From positions 374,501-438,500 of the forward strand of contig NQOF01000001.1 of NCBI GenBank assembly GCA_002270465.1: a DNA stretch of 64,000 nt, in the 5' to 3' direction. The notes below the pieces were generated by a model. It saw nothing but the letters and a program-made list of their open reading frames with translations, was not told where the DNA came from and searched no databases. Shown in pieces: positions 1-8,359 of the stretch (position 1 is the first letter of the stretch; the number at the start of each line of letters is the position of its first letter). The translations under genes and the position numbers were made by a program. This DNA comes from Blautia hominis (GTDB lineage Bacteria; Bacillota; Clostridia; Lachnospirales; Lachnospiraceae).

Positions 1-2046
1 ACTCTCAATGGCAACATCTGTACCTGCGCCGATGGCGATCCCCACATCAGCTCTGGCAAGTGCGGGGGCGTCATTGATACCGTCGCCAACCATGGCTACA
101 GTCCTTCCGCCCTCCTGGAGCCTTGCCACTTCCCGCTCTTTGTCCTGAGGAAGCACCTCGGCAATGACGGTGTCTATAGAAAGCTGCCGTTTGATCGCCT
201 CGGCAGTTCTTCGGTTGTCTCCTGTGAGCATGATGACCTCAATACCCAGTTTCTTCATCTCCCGGATCGCCTGGGCACTTGTTTCCTTCACCACATCCGC
301 TGCGGCAATGATCCCAAGTATCTCATTCTCGTCAAAGAACAGAAGGGGTGTCTTACCCTCTTTTGCCAGACGTACCATATCCTGATCCCGGCTCTCCGCA
401 GCAAGCCCCTTCTCCTTGGCAAACTTCTGATTGCCTGCAAAGTACCGTTTGCCGTTTATCTCCGCCTGCACACCTCGTCCGGGCACAGCAAGGAAATTCT
501 CCGCTTTGGCAGGTTTTATGCCCTCAGCTCCTGCTTTCTCCAGAATGGCTTCTGCCAGGGGATGTTCACTTTTTTCCTCCAGGGCGGCCGCCACTGTGAG
601 CAGCTCTTTTTCCGAACGTTGAAACGCAAGGATATCCGTTACCTGGGGTTTGCCCTGGGTGATAGTACCTGTTTTGTCCAATACAACACTTTTTATGTTG
701 TGGGTGATCTCCAGTGCCTCACCGGATTTGATGAGGATACCGTTTTCCGCGCCTTTTCCCGTTCCTACCATAATGGCCACCGGTGTGGCAAGCCCCAGTG
801 CGCAGGGGCAGGAGATGACCAGCACCGCAATGGCACAGGAGAGCGCAAATTCAAAGGTCGCTCCCGCAATGAGCCAGGCCGCTGCCGTGATCAATGCGAT
901 CCCCATGACAATGGGTACAAAAATACCCGCGATCTTATCCGCGATCTTGGCAATGGGCGCTTTGCTGGAACTGGCTTCCTCCACCAGGCGTATGATCTGG
1001 GAAAATGTGGTGTCATCCCCCACTTTTGTTCCCCGGAAACGGATGAATCCTGCCTTGTTCATAGTAGCCGCAATTACCGTATCTCCCACACTCTTCTCCA
1101 CAGGTATGCTCTCCCCGGTGATGGCAGCCTCATCCACACTGGTGCTTCCCTCGATGATGATACCGTCCGCGGGAATGCTGCTGCCGGGCTTCACAAGGAA
1201 GATATCTCCCTCCAGGGCTTCCTCCGCGGGAATCTCGATCTGGCGTCCATTCCGCTCCACAACAGCCGTTTTGGGTGCCATATCCATCAGTTTCCGGATG
1301 GCCTCACTGGTCTTGCCTTTGGAACGTGCTTCCAGATATTTTCCTACATTAATGAATGCCAGGATCATCACAGCAGACTCAAAATACAGATCATGCCTGT
1401 ACTGGTCCACAAGGGCGATATCCTGCACACCCAGCCCGTAACCTATCCGGTAGACGGCAAATACACCGTATACAAGGGATGCCGCAGAACCGATGGCGAT
1501 CAGAGTATCCATATTGGGCGCCCCGTGCATTAAGGTGGAGAACCCTTTGGTATAATACGCCCGGTTCACAAATGCCACCGGAAGGCAGAGCAGAAACTGG
1601 GTCATGGCAAACCCCACCGCGTTCTCCGGACCGCTTAAAAATCCCGGAAGAGGCAGCCCTGCCATATGCCCCATGGAGACATACATGAGGGGAATCAGAA
1701 ACAGGAAAGAAAGGATCATCCGGTTCCTCATCTCGTGCATATGTTTTTCCACCGGAGATTCCCCGGGCTTTGCTGCTGCCTGAGAGGCTTTCCCGGCCCC
1801 GGAAGTCTTCCCGGCGGTTTCCGCATTCTCGTGTTCACCTGCAGCCGCGGCACCGTAGCCGGCGTGTTCCACTGCATTTTCTATATCCTGCACAGACAGG
1901 GCGGACTCATCAAAATCCACCTGCATGCTGTTCGTCAGCAGGTTTACGCTGACATCCTTGGTGCCGGGCAGCTTTCTGACACATTTTTCCACCCGGGAAG
2001 AGCAGGCGGAACAGGTCATGCCCGTCACATCAAATTTCTGTTTCAT
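1..2046 (-). CDS. copA: Copper-translocating P-type ATPase, C-terminus cut by window edge
   Basis: P1B-type ATPase that exports Cu(I) across the cytoplasmic membrane; 682 codons are visible. Seen in order: an N-terminal heavy-metal domain with TCSAC (residues about 10-14), membrane helices, the TGES actuator motif, the CPC metal-site helix (VISCPCALG), the phosphorylation motif DKTGT, TGDN and GDGINDAP. The frame runs off base 1 after GTDVAIES, so the last two helices are missing here. CPC plus the CxxC domain favours copper (CopA) over zinc/cadmium. It lies 30 bp after csoR on the same strand, so the two are probably co-transcribed and copper-induced. Confidence 0.95.
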   Translation of the reverse strand, partial: MKQKFDVTGMTCSACSSRVEKCVRKLPGTKDVSVNLLTNSMQVDFDESALSVQDIENAVEHAGYGAAAAGEHENAETAGKTSGAGKASQAAAKPGESPVEKHMHEMRNRMILSFLFLIPLMYVSMGHMAGLPLPGFLSGPENAVGFAMTQFLLCLPVAFVNRAYYTKGFSTLMHGAPNMDTLIAIGSAASLVYGVFAVYRIGYGLGVQDIALVDQYRHDLYFESAVMILAFINVGKYLEARSKGKTSEAIRKLMDMAPKTAVVERNGRQIEIPAEEALEGDIFLVKPGSSIPADGIIIEGSTSVDEAAITGESIPVEKSVGDTVIAATMNKAGFIRFRGTKVGDDTTFSQIIRLVEEASSSKAPIAKIADKIAGIFVPIVMGIALITAAAWLIAGATFEFALSCAIAVLVISCPCALGLATPVAIMVGTGKGAENGILIKSGEALEITHNIKSVVLDKTGTITQGKPQVTDILAFQRSEKELLTVAAALEEKSEHPLAEAILEKAGAEGIKPAKAENFLAVPGRGVQAEINGKRYFAGNQKFAKEKGLAAESRDQDMVRLAKEGKTPLLFFDENEILGIIAAADVVKETSAQAIREMKKLGIEVIMLTGDNRRTAEAIKRQLSIDTVIAEVLPQDKEREVARLQEGGRTVAMVGDGINDAPALARADVGIAIGAGTDVAIES

Positions 2047-2075
2047 AATATTTCGCTCCCTTCAGCTGCTCGTGA

Positions 2076-2339
2076 TCATTTTAATATTTTGCCCAACATA
2101 GTCACAAGTTCATCCACCTTTTCTTCTCTTTCTTCATCCGTATCCGCATTTTTGATGCAGTTTTTCAGATGGGCTGTGAGAATTTCCTTGTTAGCCTTGT
2201 TCAAAATGGCTTCTGTCGCCATAAGCTGCTGGGAAACGTCAATACAATACCTGTCTTCCTCCACCATCTTCAGAATGCCGTCTATCTGCCCGCGGGCTGT
2301 TTTCAAAAGACGGCTGATCTTTGCTTTATCTGCCTGCAT
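2076..2339 (-). CDS. csoR: Copper-sensing transcriptional repressor CsoR
   Basis: CsoR-family all-helical repressor, 87 aa from the ATG chosen here. The ATG at 2339 sits 8 nt behind AGGAG; an in-frame GTG two codons upstream is closer to the site and less likely. The Cu(I) ligand set is complete: Cys32, His57 and Cys61 (RYC and HLKNC). It should repress its own promoter and copA until Cu(I) binds. A G/C-tract inverted repeat typical of CsoR operators lies just upstream (2381-2400). Confidence 0.93.
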   Translation of the reverse strand: MQADKAKISRLLKTARGQIDGILKMVEEDRYCIDVSQQLMATEAILNKANKEILTAHLKNCIKNADTDEEREEKVDELVTMLGKILK

Positions 2340-2380
2340 GTACACAGCTCCTTTCCTGTATGCATTTCTCCATCTATCAC

Positions 2381-2443
2381 TACACCCCTGGGGGGTGTTA
2401 TTTCTTACAAGACAACAATAACAAAAAATGGAGCAAAAGTCAA
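2381..2443 (-). promoter_or_regulatory. csoR-copA promoter and CsoR operator
   Basis: On the minus strand, TTGACT (2438-2443) and TATTGT (2415-2420) are 17 bp apart. Downstream at 2381-2400 is the G/C-rich inverted repeat TACACCCC-TG-GGGGTGT(t)A, the usual form of a CsoR-family operator. The placement just after the -10 fits repression of csoR-copA. The promoter overlaps the terminator hairpin of the gene upstream. Confidence 0.7.
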
Positions 2444-2460
2444 CACTTTTACTCCATTTT
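2425..2460 (-). terminator. Intrinsic terminator of the DUF2804 gene
   Basis: A 16-bp stem with one G-U pair (arms 2425-2440 and 2445-2460, loop caac) is followed on the minus strand by TTTTTTGTTATTG. It lies 6 bp after the DUF2804 stop codon. Confidence 0.8.
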
Positions 2461-2465
2461 CTTTC

Positions 2466-3494
2466 TCACCATTTATTTCTTACTTTTTCCGCAAATCCCA
2501 GCATGTGGCGAATCTCCAGTTTTTTCCCGTCGTCTAACACCGCAGTGCCGTCAAAATGTCCGAACACCTGATGCTGGTCACTCAGGATGATTCCCGCAGA
2601 AGTATACGCTTTGCGGTCCAGCACAGGGGTAAAGGTCAGATCCAGCCGGTCGTCCGACGATGTAAAATACCAGGGTTTCAGATATTGTTCCTTATGCTCC
2701 TTCTCACCGGGAATATGAAATCTCACCTGGTTCAGCTTATGGGCATGGCCGTCATAGAACAGCATATTTTCAGAGGCCGCAGAGGTATCCCCAAACCCGT
2801 AACCCAGATTAAAGCCGAAAACTTTTCCGTCGATCAGCCCCTGCATGGCGCTCCAGTACCAGGTGTTGCTGTACGTCCACACGCCCCGCCCCCAGTCCAG
2901 CAGCCCGAAACTGTCTTCGCGGCTGAAAGAATGGCGCCGGCCCTTGTACTCCACCACACCTTTTGCCCGCATACCGATGATCTTCTGGTTATAGTAAAAT
3001 GCCTTTTCCTTTTCAAAAGGAGTGGCGATCACCATGCTGTCCCTCGGCTCATCATCCAGTATGATCTTCATCCGGATCGGCTCCTTTTCCTCAAAGTCTT
3101 TCATCCAGGCCCTGAGTACCCGTCTGCCCTCCTCCACCTGAAACGAAAAATAACATTTCCTATCCCGGTATCTTGTCTCTCCATACCGGGAGTCAGGCGG
3201 CAGATTTGTCTTTCCCATGGGAAAAACCGTCATTGGACTCACTGTCCGCTCTGTCCTGTTGTCAAAATCCAGAAAGGAGATGCTCATAAGCCCCATATAG
3301 CTGTTGTCATCCACGGTCAGCGCCACCCCGAAATGCGGATCATAGATCAGATAATAATCCCACTCCTTAATCCTGAGAGGGTTGGCCTGAATCTTTTTCC
3401 TGTCATATTTTTTCACCAGTGACATGGCATATCCGGCCTGGGCCAGATTCCCCTGTTCATCCAGCAGTTCCCCGGGTTCCAGTTTTTTCTGCAT
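2466..3494 (-). CDS. DUF2804 family protein
   Basis: Protein of 342 aa resembling the DUF2804 family, which has no established function. The ATG at 3494 is preceded by GGGGGATCTAC; the open frame extends 33 codons further upstream but those codons carry no ribosome site. The sequence is rich in aromatic residues and beta-type segments, with a conserved-looking WGRGVWTYSNTWYWS stretch near the middle and a predicted soluble profile. It lies 82 bp after the ZIP transporter stop on the same strand. Family by recollection of overall pattern, not by search. Confidence 0.7.
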   Translation of the reverse strand: MQKKLEPGELLDEQGNLAQAGYAMSLVKKYDRKKIQANPLRIKEWDYYLIYDPHFGVALTVDDNSYMGLMSISFLDFDNRTERTVSPMTVFPMGKTNLPPDSRYGETRYRDRKCYFSFQVEEGRRVLRAWMKDFEEKEPIRMKIILDDEPRDSMVIATPFEKEKAFYYNQKIIGMRAKGVVEYKGRRHSFSREDSFGLLDWGRGVWTYSNTWYWSAMQGLIDGKVFGFNLGYGFGDTSAASENMLFYDGHAHKLNQVRFHIPGEKEHKEQYLKPWYFTSSDDRLDLTFTPVLDRKAYTSAGIILSDQHQVFGHFDGTAVLDDGKKLEIRHMLGFAEKVRNKW

Positions 3495-3576
3495 GTAGAT
3501 CCCCCTTTCACACAGACGCCTGCGTGCTGCCGTTTTGCTTTCCGGTGTGAACCGGACAGCCGCCGCCACGCATGAT

Positions 3577-4353
3577 TTATCCAAGTGCCACATCTAATAT
3601 CATCATTATCACAAACCCAACGGCAAAACCGATGGTCGCGATATTTGAGTGATCTCCCTCACTGGCCTCCGGTATCAGCTCTTCCACCACCACATACACC
3701 ATAGCACCCGCTGCAAAAGACAGCAGATACGGAAGAACAGGGGTGATATAAGACGCCAGAAGGATCGTAACCAGCGCTCCTATCGGCTCCACGATCCCGG
3801 ACAGCGTTCCCATACCAAAAGCGCGAAGCCTTGAATTCCCCTCGCTTTTCAGAGGAAGGGAAATAATGGCTCCCTCCGGGAAATTCTGAATGGCAATACC
3901 AATGGAAAGGGCAAATGCGCCCATCATACTGATATCCGAATTCTTCGCCAGCATACCTGCGAACACCACTCCCACTGCCATCCCCTCCGGTATGTTATGA
4001 AGCGTTACAGCCAGCACCAGCATGGTATTCTTTTTCAGGCTGCATTTTTTCCCCTCCGGTTCACTGCATCCCAGATGGAGATGAGGGATCAGCCGGTCCA
4101 TCAACAGTAAAAACAAAATTCCAAGGCCAAACCCCACCGCTGCCGGGATAAACGCTAATTTCCCCATATGCTCCGACATATCCATGGATGGAATGAGGAG
4201 CGACCACACAGAAGCTGCTATCATAACCCCCGATGCAAATCCCAGAAGCATTTTCTGCACCAGTGGTTTAATCTCGTTTTTCAGGAAAAACACACAGGCA
4301 GCCCCCAGTGTCGTTCCCGCAAAGGGAATTAAAATCCCCAAAAATGTATTCAT
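3577..4353 (-). CDS. ZIP family divalent metal transporter (ZupT-like)
   Basis: Integral membrane protein of 258 aa with about eight helices. The ZIP signature is visible as HNIPEGMAVG in helix IV and QNFPEGAIISLPL in helix V, the residues that bind Zn, Fe or Mn. The loop between helices III and IV carries HLHLGCS, a small His/Cys metal-loop typical of the family. Metal preference cannot be told from sequence. Its promoter region carries a perfect 14-bp palindrome (4451-4464), suggesting control by a metalloregulator. Confidence 0.88.
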   Translation of the reverse strand: MNTFLGILIPFAGTTLGAACVFFLKNEIKPLVQKMLLGFASGVMIAASVWSLLIPSMDMSEHMGKLAFIPAAVGFGLGILFLLLMDRLIPHLHLGCSEPEGKKCSLKKNTMLVLAVTLHNIPEGMAVGVVFAGMLAKNSDISMMGAFALSIGIAIQNFPEGAIISLPLKSEGNSRLRAFGMGTLSGIVEPIGALVTILLASYITPVLPYLLSFAAGAMVYVVVEELIPEASEGDHSNIATIGFAVGFVIMMILDVALG

Positions 4354-4450
4354 GTTCTTTCACCTGCTTTTCTTTTTATATGCTTACCGCATCTTTACTT
4401 TGCAGCAAATGGAATCCGGACATCCGCTCCAGCTCCTGCTTTGCTGCCTG

Positions 4451-4474
4451 TTAACTTAAGTTAAAATTATTGTA
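4451..4474 (-). promoter_or_regulatory. Promoter and palindromic operator of the ZIP gene
   Basis: The perfect palindrome TTAACTTAAGTTAA (4451-4464) lies 4 nt after an extended -10, TGC-TACAAT on the minus strand (hexamer 4469-4474). Position at the transcription start suggests a repressor site. It is not identical to the AGTTAG-N6-CTAACT boxes elsewhere in the window; a DtxR/MntR-type regulator is a guess. Confidence 0.5.
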
Positions 4475-4523
4475 GCATAATGCCGGACAAATTGCACTAT
4501 TTTTGTTAAGTTTTCTGTTGGAT

Positions 4524-4596
4524 GGAATCAATTCCCGTTGCTGAACACTGGGAAGTGTGTTGCCGGGCACAGCGTGAACAGGAATCAATCCCCGTT
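4524..4596. repeat. Short direct repeat
   Basis: GGAATCAATTCCCGTT at 4524-4539 recurs with one change at 4581-4596, both followed or preceded by GAACA. Lies between the ZIP promoter and the flavodoxin terminator. No function is evident. Confidence 0.4.
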
Positions 4597-4611
4597 TACA
4601 AATAAAAAAAG

Positions 4612-4653
4612 CCCTGTAAAAGAAACAAGCATAAAACCGCTTCTTTTACAGGG
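4612..4653 (-). terminator. Terminator of the flavodoxin operon
   Basis: Perfect 13-bp stem CCCTGTAAAAGAA / TTCTTTTACAGGG (4612-4624 and 4641-4653), followed on the minus strand by CTTTTTTTATTTG. It lies 22 bp after the flavodoxin stop. Confidence 0.9.
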
Positions 4654-4674
4654 TCCGAATATGTATGGGCGTGA

Positions 4675-5100
4675 TTACTGAGCCAGCGCTTTTCCCAGCT
4701 TTCTGCAGGCCTCTTTCTCCTCATCTTTGGGTTCCTCGTTGCAAATGACACTGTCGCAGACAAGTACCGCTTTGTCTTTCCTGCAAGTTTCCTCCCAGGA
4801 ACGCATCCATTCACCGTCTCCCCAGCCATAAGAACCGAAAAGAGCAATTTTTTTGCCGTTCAGTTTTGGCTCACAGTCGGAAAATAAAGGTTCAAATTCT
4901 GTCTCCTCCAGTTCCTCGTCCCCCATGGACGGGCATCCGAAAGCCACTGCGTCGAACTCCTCTATCTTATCTACGCTGAATGTATCCGGGGTAAAGGAAG
5001 CGGCCTCTGCTCCCGCTTCTTTTGCACCTTCTAAAACAGCCTCTGCCATCATCTCCGTATTACCTGTTCCGCTCCAATATACAACTGCTATCTTACTCAT
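4675..5100 (-). CDS. Flavodoxin
   Basis: Small FMN electron carrier, 141 aa. The phosphate-binding loop is SGTGNTE (residues 10-16), followed by the FGCPSMG and GSYGWGDGEWM loops that cradle the isoalloxazine ring. The ATG at 5100 sits behind GGAGGATGAAAGC; an upstream in-frame ATG overlaps that ribosome site and is unlikely. It is the last gene of a DUF2325-DUF3793-flavodoxin operon. Flavodoxins commonly replace ferredoxin when iron is short, which agrees with the operator boxes shared with the siderophore transporter. That regulation is inference. Confidence 0.92.
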   Translation of the reverse strand: MSKIAVVYWSGTGNTEMMAEAVLEGAKEAGAEAASFTPDTFSVDKIEEFDAVAFGCPSMGDEELEETEFEPLFSDCEPKLNGKKIALFGSYGWGDGEWMRSWEETCRKDKAVLVCDSVICNEEPKDEEKEACRKLGKALAQ

Positions 5101-5141
5101 GCTTTCATCCTCCATATTTTATGATCATCTGCCGGCAGTTT

Positions 5142-5693
5142 TTATGCCGCCACTGCCAGCTCCCGGACAGGTCTGCCCTGCTGCCAGAGTCTGAGATATA
5201 TCTCCCTGCATTTCCGGAATTTTTTAAACAGTTTCATGGTCTCGCATTCATTGCAGTATACTTTCCAGCATCCCGCACACTTACTGTTTTTTCCTGCGTT
5301 TTCAATAAATCCCCTCACATCTCCCAAGGGGTATCCCAGAAACAGGCCTATTTCATGAGGGAAGTCCTCACCTTTCTCAAGCCGCATGCGCAGCCGTTTG
5401 ATCGCCCGGTCAACGTCAATATCCGTATATCCGCATCCTTCCAAAAATCCCGCAACGCCGGGCCTTGCCAGGTCTTCTTTCAGTTTCTGCCTTCTGTACA
5501 CATAGATCAGGGCTGTACCTTCCCGCTTTCTCACAACCGAAAGGGAAATCCCCTTCTCCGCAAACTGCTGCGTCAGGCTTTCAAGCTGGCTTTCCAGCCC
5601 CTCCCAGGAGTCATAGGGCATATTAAACAGATTTGCCGTCTTGATGGATGCCAGTGTGGGAGAACAATGTTCTATCAGATAGCGTTCCAGCAT
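5142..5693 (-). CDS. DUF3793 family protein
   Basis: Protein of 183 aa of the DUF3793 type, common in Clostridia and of unknown function. Visible: an N-terminal segment ending PTLASIKTANLF, the FLGYPLGDVRGFI motif in the second half, and a CAGCWKVYCNECET cluster with four Cys that could bind a metal. Start at the ATG behind AAGGA; a GTG two codons upstream is possible. It begins 6 bp after the DUF2325 gene, so the two are translationally close. Confidence 0.75.
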   Translation of the reverse strand: MLERYLIEHCSPTLASIKTANLFNMPYDSWEGLESQLESLTQQFAEKGISLSVVRKREGTALIYVYRRQKLKEDLARPGVAGFLEGCGYTDIDVDRAIKRLRMRLEKGEDFPHEIGLFLGYPLGDVRGFIENAGKNSKCAGCWKVYCNECETMKLFKKFRKCREIYLRLWQQGRPVRELAVAA

Positions 5694-5699
5694 AGTCAC

Positions 5700-5987
5700 T
5701 CATTCCTTTCCTGCATATTCTTCTAAAACACTGTGCAGAGCCGCGGCACTGCTTGTGTGCACCCTGGCTACCGGAATCTGATTCTTCTTTGCCTCCTGGA
5801 GGGCACTTACCACCATCTTATGAGAAACCGTGTTGGTGAATAGGATCATTAAATCCGGGCAGCCCAGTTTTTTCTTCATGGCGCCTTTCTCCTTGGCAAA
5901 AACCTTTGCCTTACAGCCATGGCATTTACAGATATTCTGATACTGACAGACCATTCTCTCATTTCCGCCTACAATGACAATACTCAT
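5700..5987 (-). CDS. DUF2325 family protein
   Basis: Protein of 95 aa. The N-terminus MSIVIVGGNERM followed by KCHGCKAKVF matches the DUF2325 family, a small Rossmann-like domain often found beside iron-related genes. The ATG at 5987 lies 9 nt after GGAG; the TTG two codons upstream is not preferred. It is the first gene of the operon, and its leader contains two AGTTAG-N6-CTAACT boxes. Function unknown. Confidence 0.72.
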   Translation of the reverse strand: MSIVIVGGNERMVCQYQNICKCHGCKAKVFAKEKGAMKKKLGCPDLMILFTNTVSHKMVVSALQEAKKNQIPVARVHTSSAAALHSVLEEYAGKE

Positions 5988-6008
5988 GGGCAAATTCTCC
6001 TTTCAAAA

Positions 6009-6026
6009 AGTTAGTGTTAGCTAACT
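6009..6026 (-). promoter_or_regulatory. AGTTAG-N6-CTAACT box, leader-proximal copy
   Basis: Inverted repeat AGTTAG TGTTAG CTAACT, 15 bp upstream of the DUF2325 ribosome site region. It matches the box at 6104-6121 in both arms and spacing, and probably forms a second binding site downstream of the transcription start. Confidence 0.6.
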
Positions 6027-6103
6027 CGTATTTTTTATTAGAGCGGATGTATGGAAATACATCCGCTGATTGGGTTGTGTATGTTTTTGTGGAGTGATAT
6101 CTC

Positions 6104-6160
6104 AGTTAGCTTCAGCTAACTTATGTCATATACTATACACACTTTTATGGTATGTGTCAA
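6104..6160 (-). promoter_or_regulatory. Promoter of the flavodoxin operon with operator box
   Basis: Minus-strand TTGACA (6155-6160) and TATAGT (6132-6137) are 17 bp apart. The box AGTTAG CTTCAG CTAACT (6104-6121) begins 10 nt after the -10 and so covers the transcription start, as expected of a repressor site. The siderophore-transporter promoter at 31446-31502 has the same box at the same 10-nt distance. The half site resembles DtxR/IdeR-type motifs; the regulator is not in this window. Confidence 0.7.
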
Positions 6161-6198
6161 GATGTTTCTTAAAAAACAGCAGAATAATCGTAACAGTT

Positions 6199-6272
6199 GT
6201 TACTATTCACGGCTGTTATCCCGCGAGGTGTTTTTATGCGCTTGCACATGAAAATCCCGAGGCAGCCACGCG
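6199..6272. repeat. Dispersed hairpin repeat, copy A
   Basis: A 74-bp intergenic element resembling 14162-14236. Shared blocks are GTTACTrTTCA, GAGGTGTTTTyATGC and CATGAAAATCCCGAGG. The middle folds as TTTTTATG/CATGAAAA; in copy B the corresponding T is C, so the T-to-C change exchanges a wobble for a Watson-Crick pair. Lies between the flavodoxin promoter and the AraC/GyrI gene stop. Confidence 0.6.
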
Positions 6273-6317
6273 CACCTCGCTGCATAATACAGAGGCAAGG
6301 AACGTGATCGAGTGTGA

Positions 6318-7157
6318 TCAAACCTTCTCTACAGGTATCCAAATTTCGTTATAATCATCATCGGGGGAGTCACACGGCGGTGTATACATCTCAATATTGT
6401 AGTTCCCTGCAAGCTTGTATGCTCTGCAGGACGGCATCCACTCGCTCCATATCTTTGTGTTCACATCCTGCAATGCTTTCGGCAATGCACCATGACAAGG
6501 AAATATAGCCCAGGTACCTGCCGGGATCACTTTGGTTTCATAGCCTTCCGGAACCTCATTCCAGGGAATATAATTATCGGCAATGAGGTAATCCAGGCTT
6601 TTACCATCATTGTCCATACATATTCCATACATGCCGCACACAACTTCGCTCCCCCCACTTTTCATATGTTCCTGCCAAAACATGGGGATTTCACTGTAAG
6701 CAGTTTCTGTATTGATCTTGCGGGACTTTCCCATAACGGTAAACTGTGACTTTTCAACAATCTTATACTCTAACATTGTACTGCCCTCCAATATAAGCTT
6801 AATTTTCAGCGGTGCAAAAGAATTCAGTTTACTCCCCTGTTTCCTTGCTGCAGAGGGGCTTATCCCATGAAATCTGGTAAATGCCCTTGCGAAACTATCC
6901 GGTGAATCATAACCGTATTTCAGCGCAGCATCGATCACTTTTATAGGTGTAGAGCAAAGCTCCTGTGCCGCAAGTGACAAACGGCGGTTTCTTATATACT
7001 CACCAACCGTAAACCCGCATAACACATGAAATATTTTTTGAAAGTAAAAGCTCGACACATACGCTTTTTCCGCTATTTTATTTATATCAATATCTTCCGT
7101 CAGATTTTCTTCCATATATGCGATCGCATTGGTAATGCCTTCATTCCATCCTTTCAT
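6318..7157 (-). CDS. AraC-type regulator with C-terminal GyrI-like effector domain
   Basis: Protein of 279 aa. Residues about 8-105 form an AraC/XylS double helix-turn-helix (INKIAEKAYVSSFYFQKIFH, then DAALKYGYDSPDSFARAF). Residues about 125-279 resemble the GyrI-like small-molecule domain (EYKIVEKSQFTVMGKSR...IWIPVEKV), as in Rob/BmrR-type drug sensors. The DNA-binding part is N-terminal, the usual order for this subgroup. Start ATG follows AGGAGGGTGTCTT. Target genes are unknown; it has no partner transporter next to it. Confidence 0.85.
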   Translation of the reverse strand: MKGWNEGITNAIAYMEENLTEDIDINKIAEKAYVSSFYFQKIFHVLCGFTVGEYIRNRRLSLAAQELCSTPIKVIDAALKYGYDSPDSFARAFTRFHGISPSAARKQGSKLNSFAPLKIKLILEGSTMLEYKIVEKSQFTVMGKSRKINTETAYSEIPMFWQEHMKSGGSEVVCGMYGICMDNDGKSLDYLIADNYIPWNEVPEGYETKVIPAGTWAIFPCHGALPKALQDVNTKIWSEWMPSCRAYKLAGNYNIEMYTPPCDSPDDDYNEIWIPVEKV

Positions 7158-7271
7158 AAGACACCCTCCTTCCTTGTTTCGCTGTGATCCTATTGTACCG
7201 TTACGCGTACCTCTGTTCCCGACTCTGACTGCTCTTTTATGTCGGACTCTAACGATCCGCTCTCCCGCTCC

Positions 7272-8072
7272 TTACAGCTCAAAGCATTCCATATCTTCCG
7301 GCACAAAAAGATTTCCGCTGTAGTATCCTTTGCCTTCCTCTGTATAAAGGCGTTTTCTCTCTTCCAGGTTTTTGTCCTCTGTATGATACAGGATAAGATT
7401 TGACACACCCAGTTCTTCCGCCATCATACAGGCATCCTTTACGGTACTGTGGTGCTTTTCATATGGTTTAAATGTCTCTCTCTGGGAATAGAGACAAAAA
7501 GCTTCATGCATCAGCCAGTCACTGCCCTTTATAAACCCTTCATCTTTTGCATTATACGGTTCATCTCCCGCACAGGTCAGTCTGACCCCCTCTTTTGTTT
7601 TCAGAGTGAAGCCAAACTGCTTTGCTTTTGTGGAAAAGATATCAAAAAATGTTGTCTCACAGCCCAGAATCTCTGCCCGGCTTCCGTGTTCCACTGTGAT
7701 AAAACGGATGCGTTCTCCCAGGTGTTTTGTCACCTTCTTCTGTATGGTCAGCGTAGTGATCGTAGTTAAAATATCTTTCAGTCCTTCATGGCAGTAGATC
7801 CGCAGCTCCCCCCGGTACTTTCCCTGTTCTATTGCAGTGCCGATCATGCGTATCATCCAGACAACACCCAGGAGATGATCCACATGTTCATGGGTCACAA
7901 ATATATCATGGATATCCAGTATGGAGATCTCCGCCTCATTGAGCCTTCCCAGGATTCCGTTTCCGCCTCCCGCATCTACCAGAAAATGCCGGTTTCCCTC
8001 TGTCAATGCAAAACAGGTATTGTAACATTTTGTCACCGCAGCGTTACCGGTGCCAAGTATCGTAAGTTTCAT
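7272..8072 (-). CDS. MBL-fold metallo-hydrolase (RNase Z-like)
   Basis: Metallo-beta-lactamase-fold hydrolase of 266 aa. Visible: N-terminal LTILGTGNAAV, metal motif THEHVDHLLG (residues about 60-69), a later GD (CAGDEPYN), HEAFCLYS, and a final YHTED carrying the last His. The order of motifs and the GTGNA start resemble RNase Z and related ribonucleases, but the exosite arm is not evident, so a general phosphodiesterase or RNA-processing role is as likely. Starts 6 nt after AAAGGAGG. A single-gene unit. Confidence 0.82.
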   Translation of the reverse strand: MKLTILGTGNAAVTKCYNTCFALTEGNRHFLVDAGGGNGILGRLNEAEISILDIHDIFVTHEHVDHLLGVVWMIRMIGTAIEQGKYRGELRIYCHEGLKDILTTITTLTIQKKVTKHLGERIRFITVEHGSRAEILGCETTFFDIFSTKAKQFGFTLKTKEGVRLTCAGDEPYNAKDEGFIKGSDWLMHEAFCLYSQRETFKPYEKHHSTVKDACMMAEELGVSNLILYHTEDKNLEERKRLYTEEGKGYYSGNLFVPEDMECFEL

Positions 8073-8250
8073 AGATATCCTCCTTTAGCAGATGACTTTC
8101 TGCCCAATATTCTCTTTCAGCCCGCATAATAAATACACGAACCTTTAGAATTGTTCCATAAAGTATCATAGACAGTTTTGTGCAGAAAATCAATTTCTTT
8201 CTTTGTTTTTTTCTTCTGATCTTTATTTTCTGTCTTTTATGCCGCCTCTC

Positions 8251-8279
8251 TTGACTTTTGGTCCTCTATTGGCTATATT
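8251..8279 (+). promoter_or_regulatory. Promoter of the DUF1648 gene
   Basis: TTGACT (8251-8256) and TATATT (8274-8279) with a 17-bp spacer, 81 bp upstream of the plus-strand start codon. Confidence 0.6.
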
Positions 8280-8359
8280 GGCTGTAACGAAGGATTTCCG
8301 GCAGCCATGCGGCCGGTCTGCACACTTACCTGGCTGCCTGTAAGAAAGGAGGATGCCTT

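Noticed and set aside
562-1533. Plus-strand open frames of several hundred codons across 160-2600
   Set aside because: They run antisense to copA and its neighbours, have no family motifs, and the minus-strand frames show clear motifs (CPC, DKTGT).
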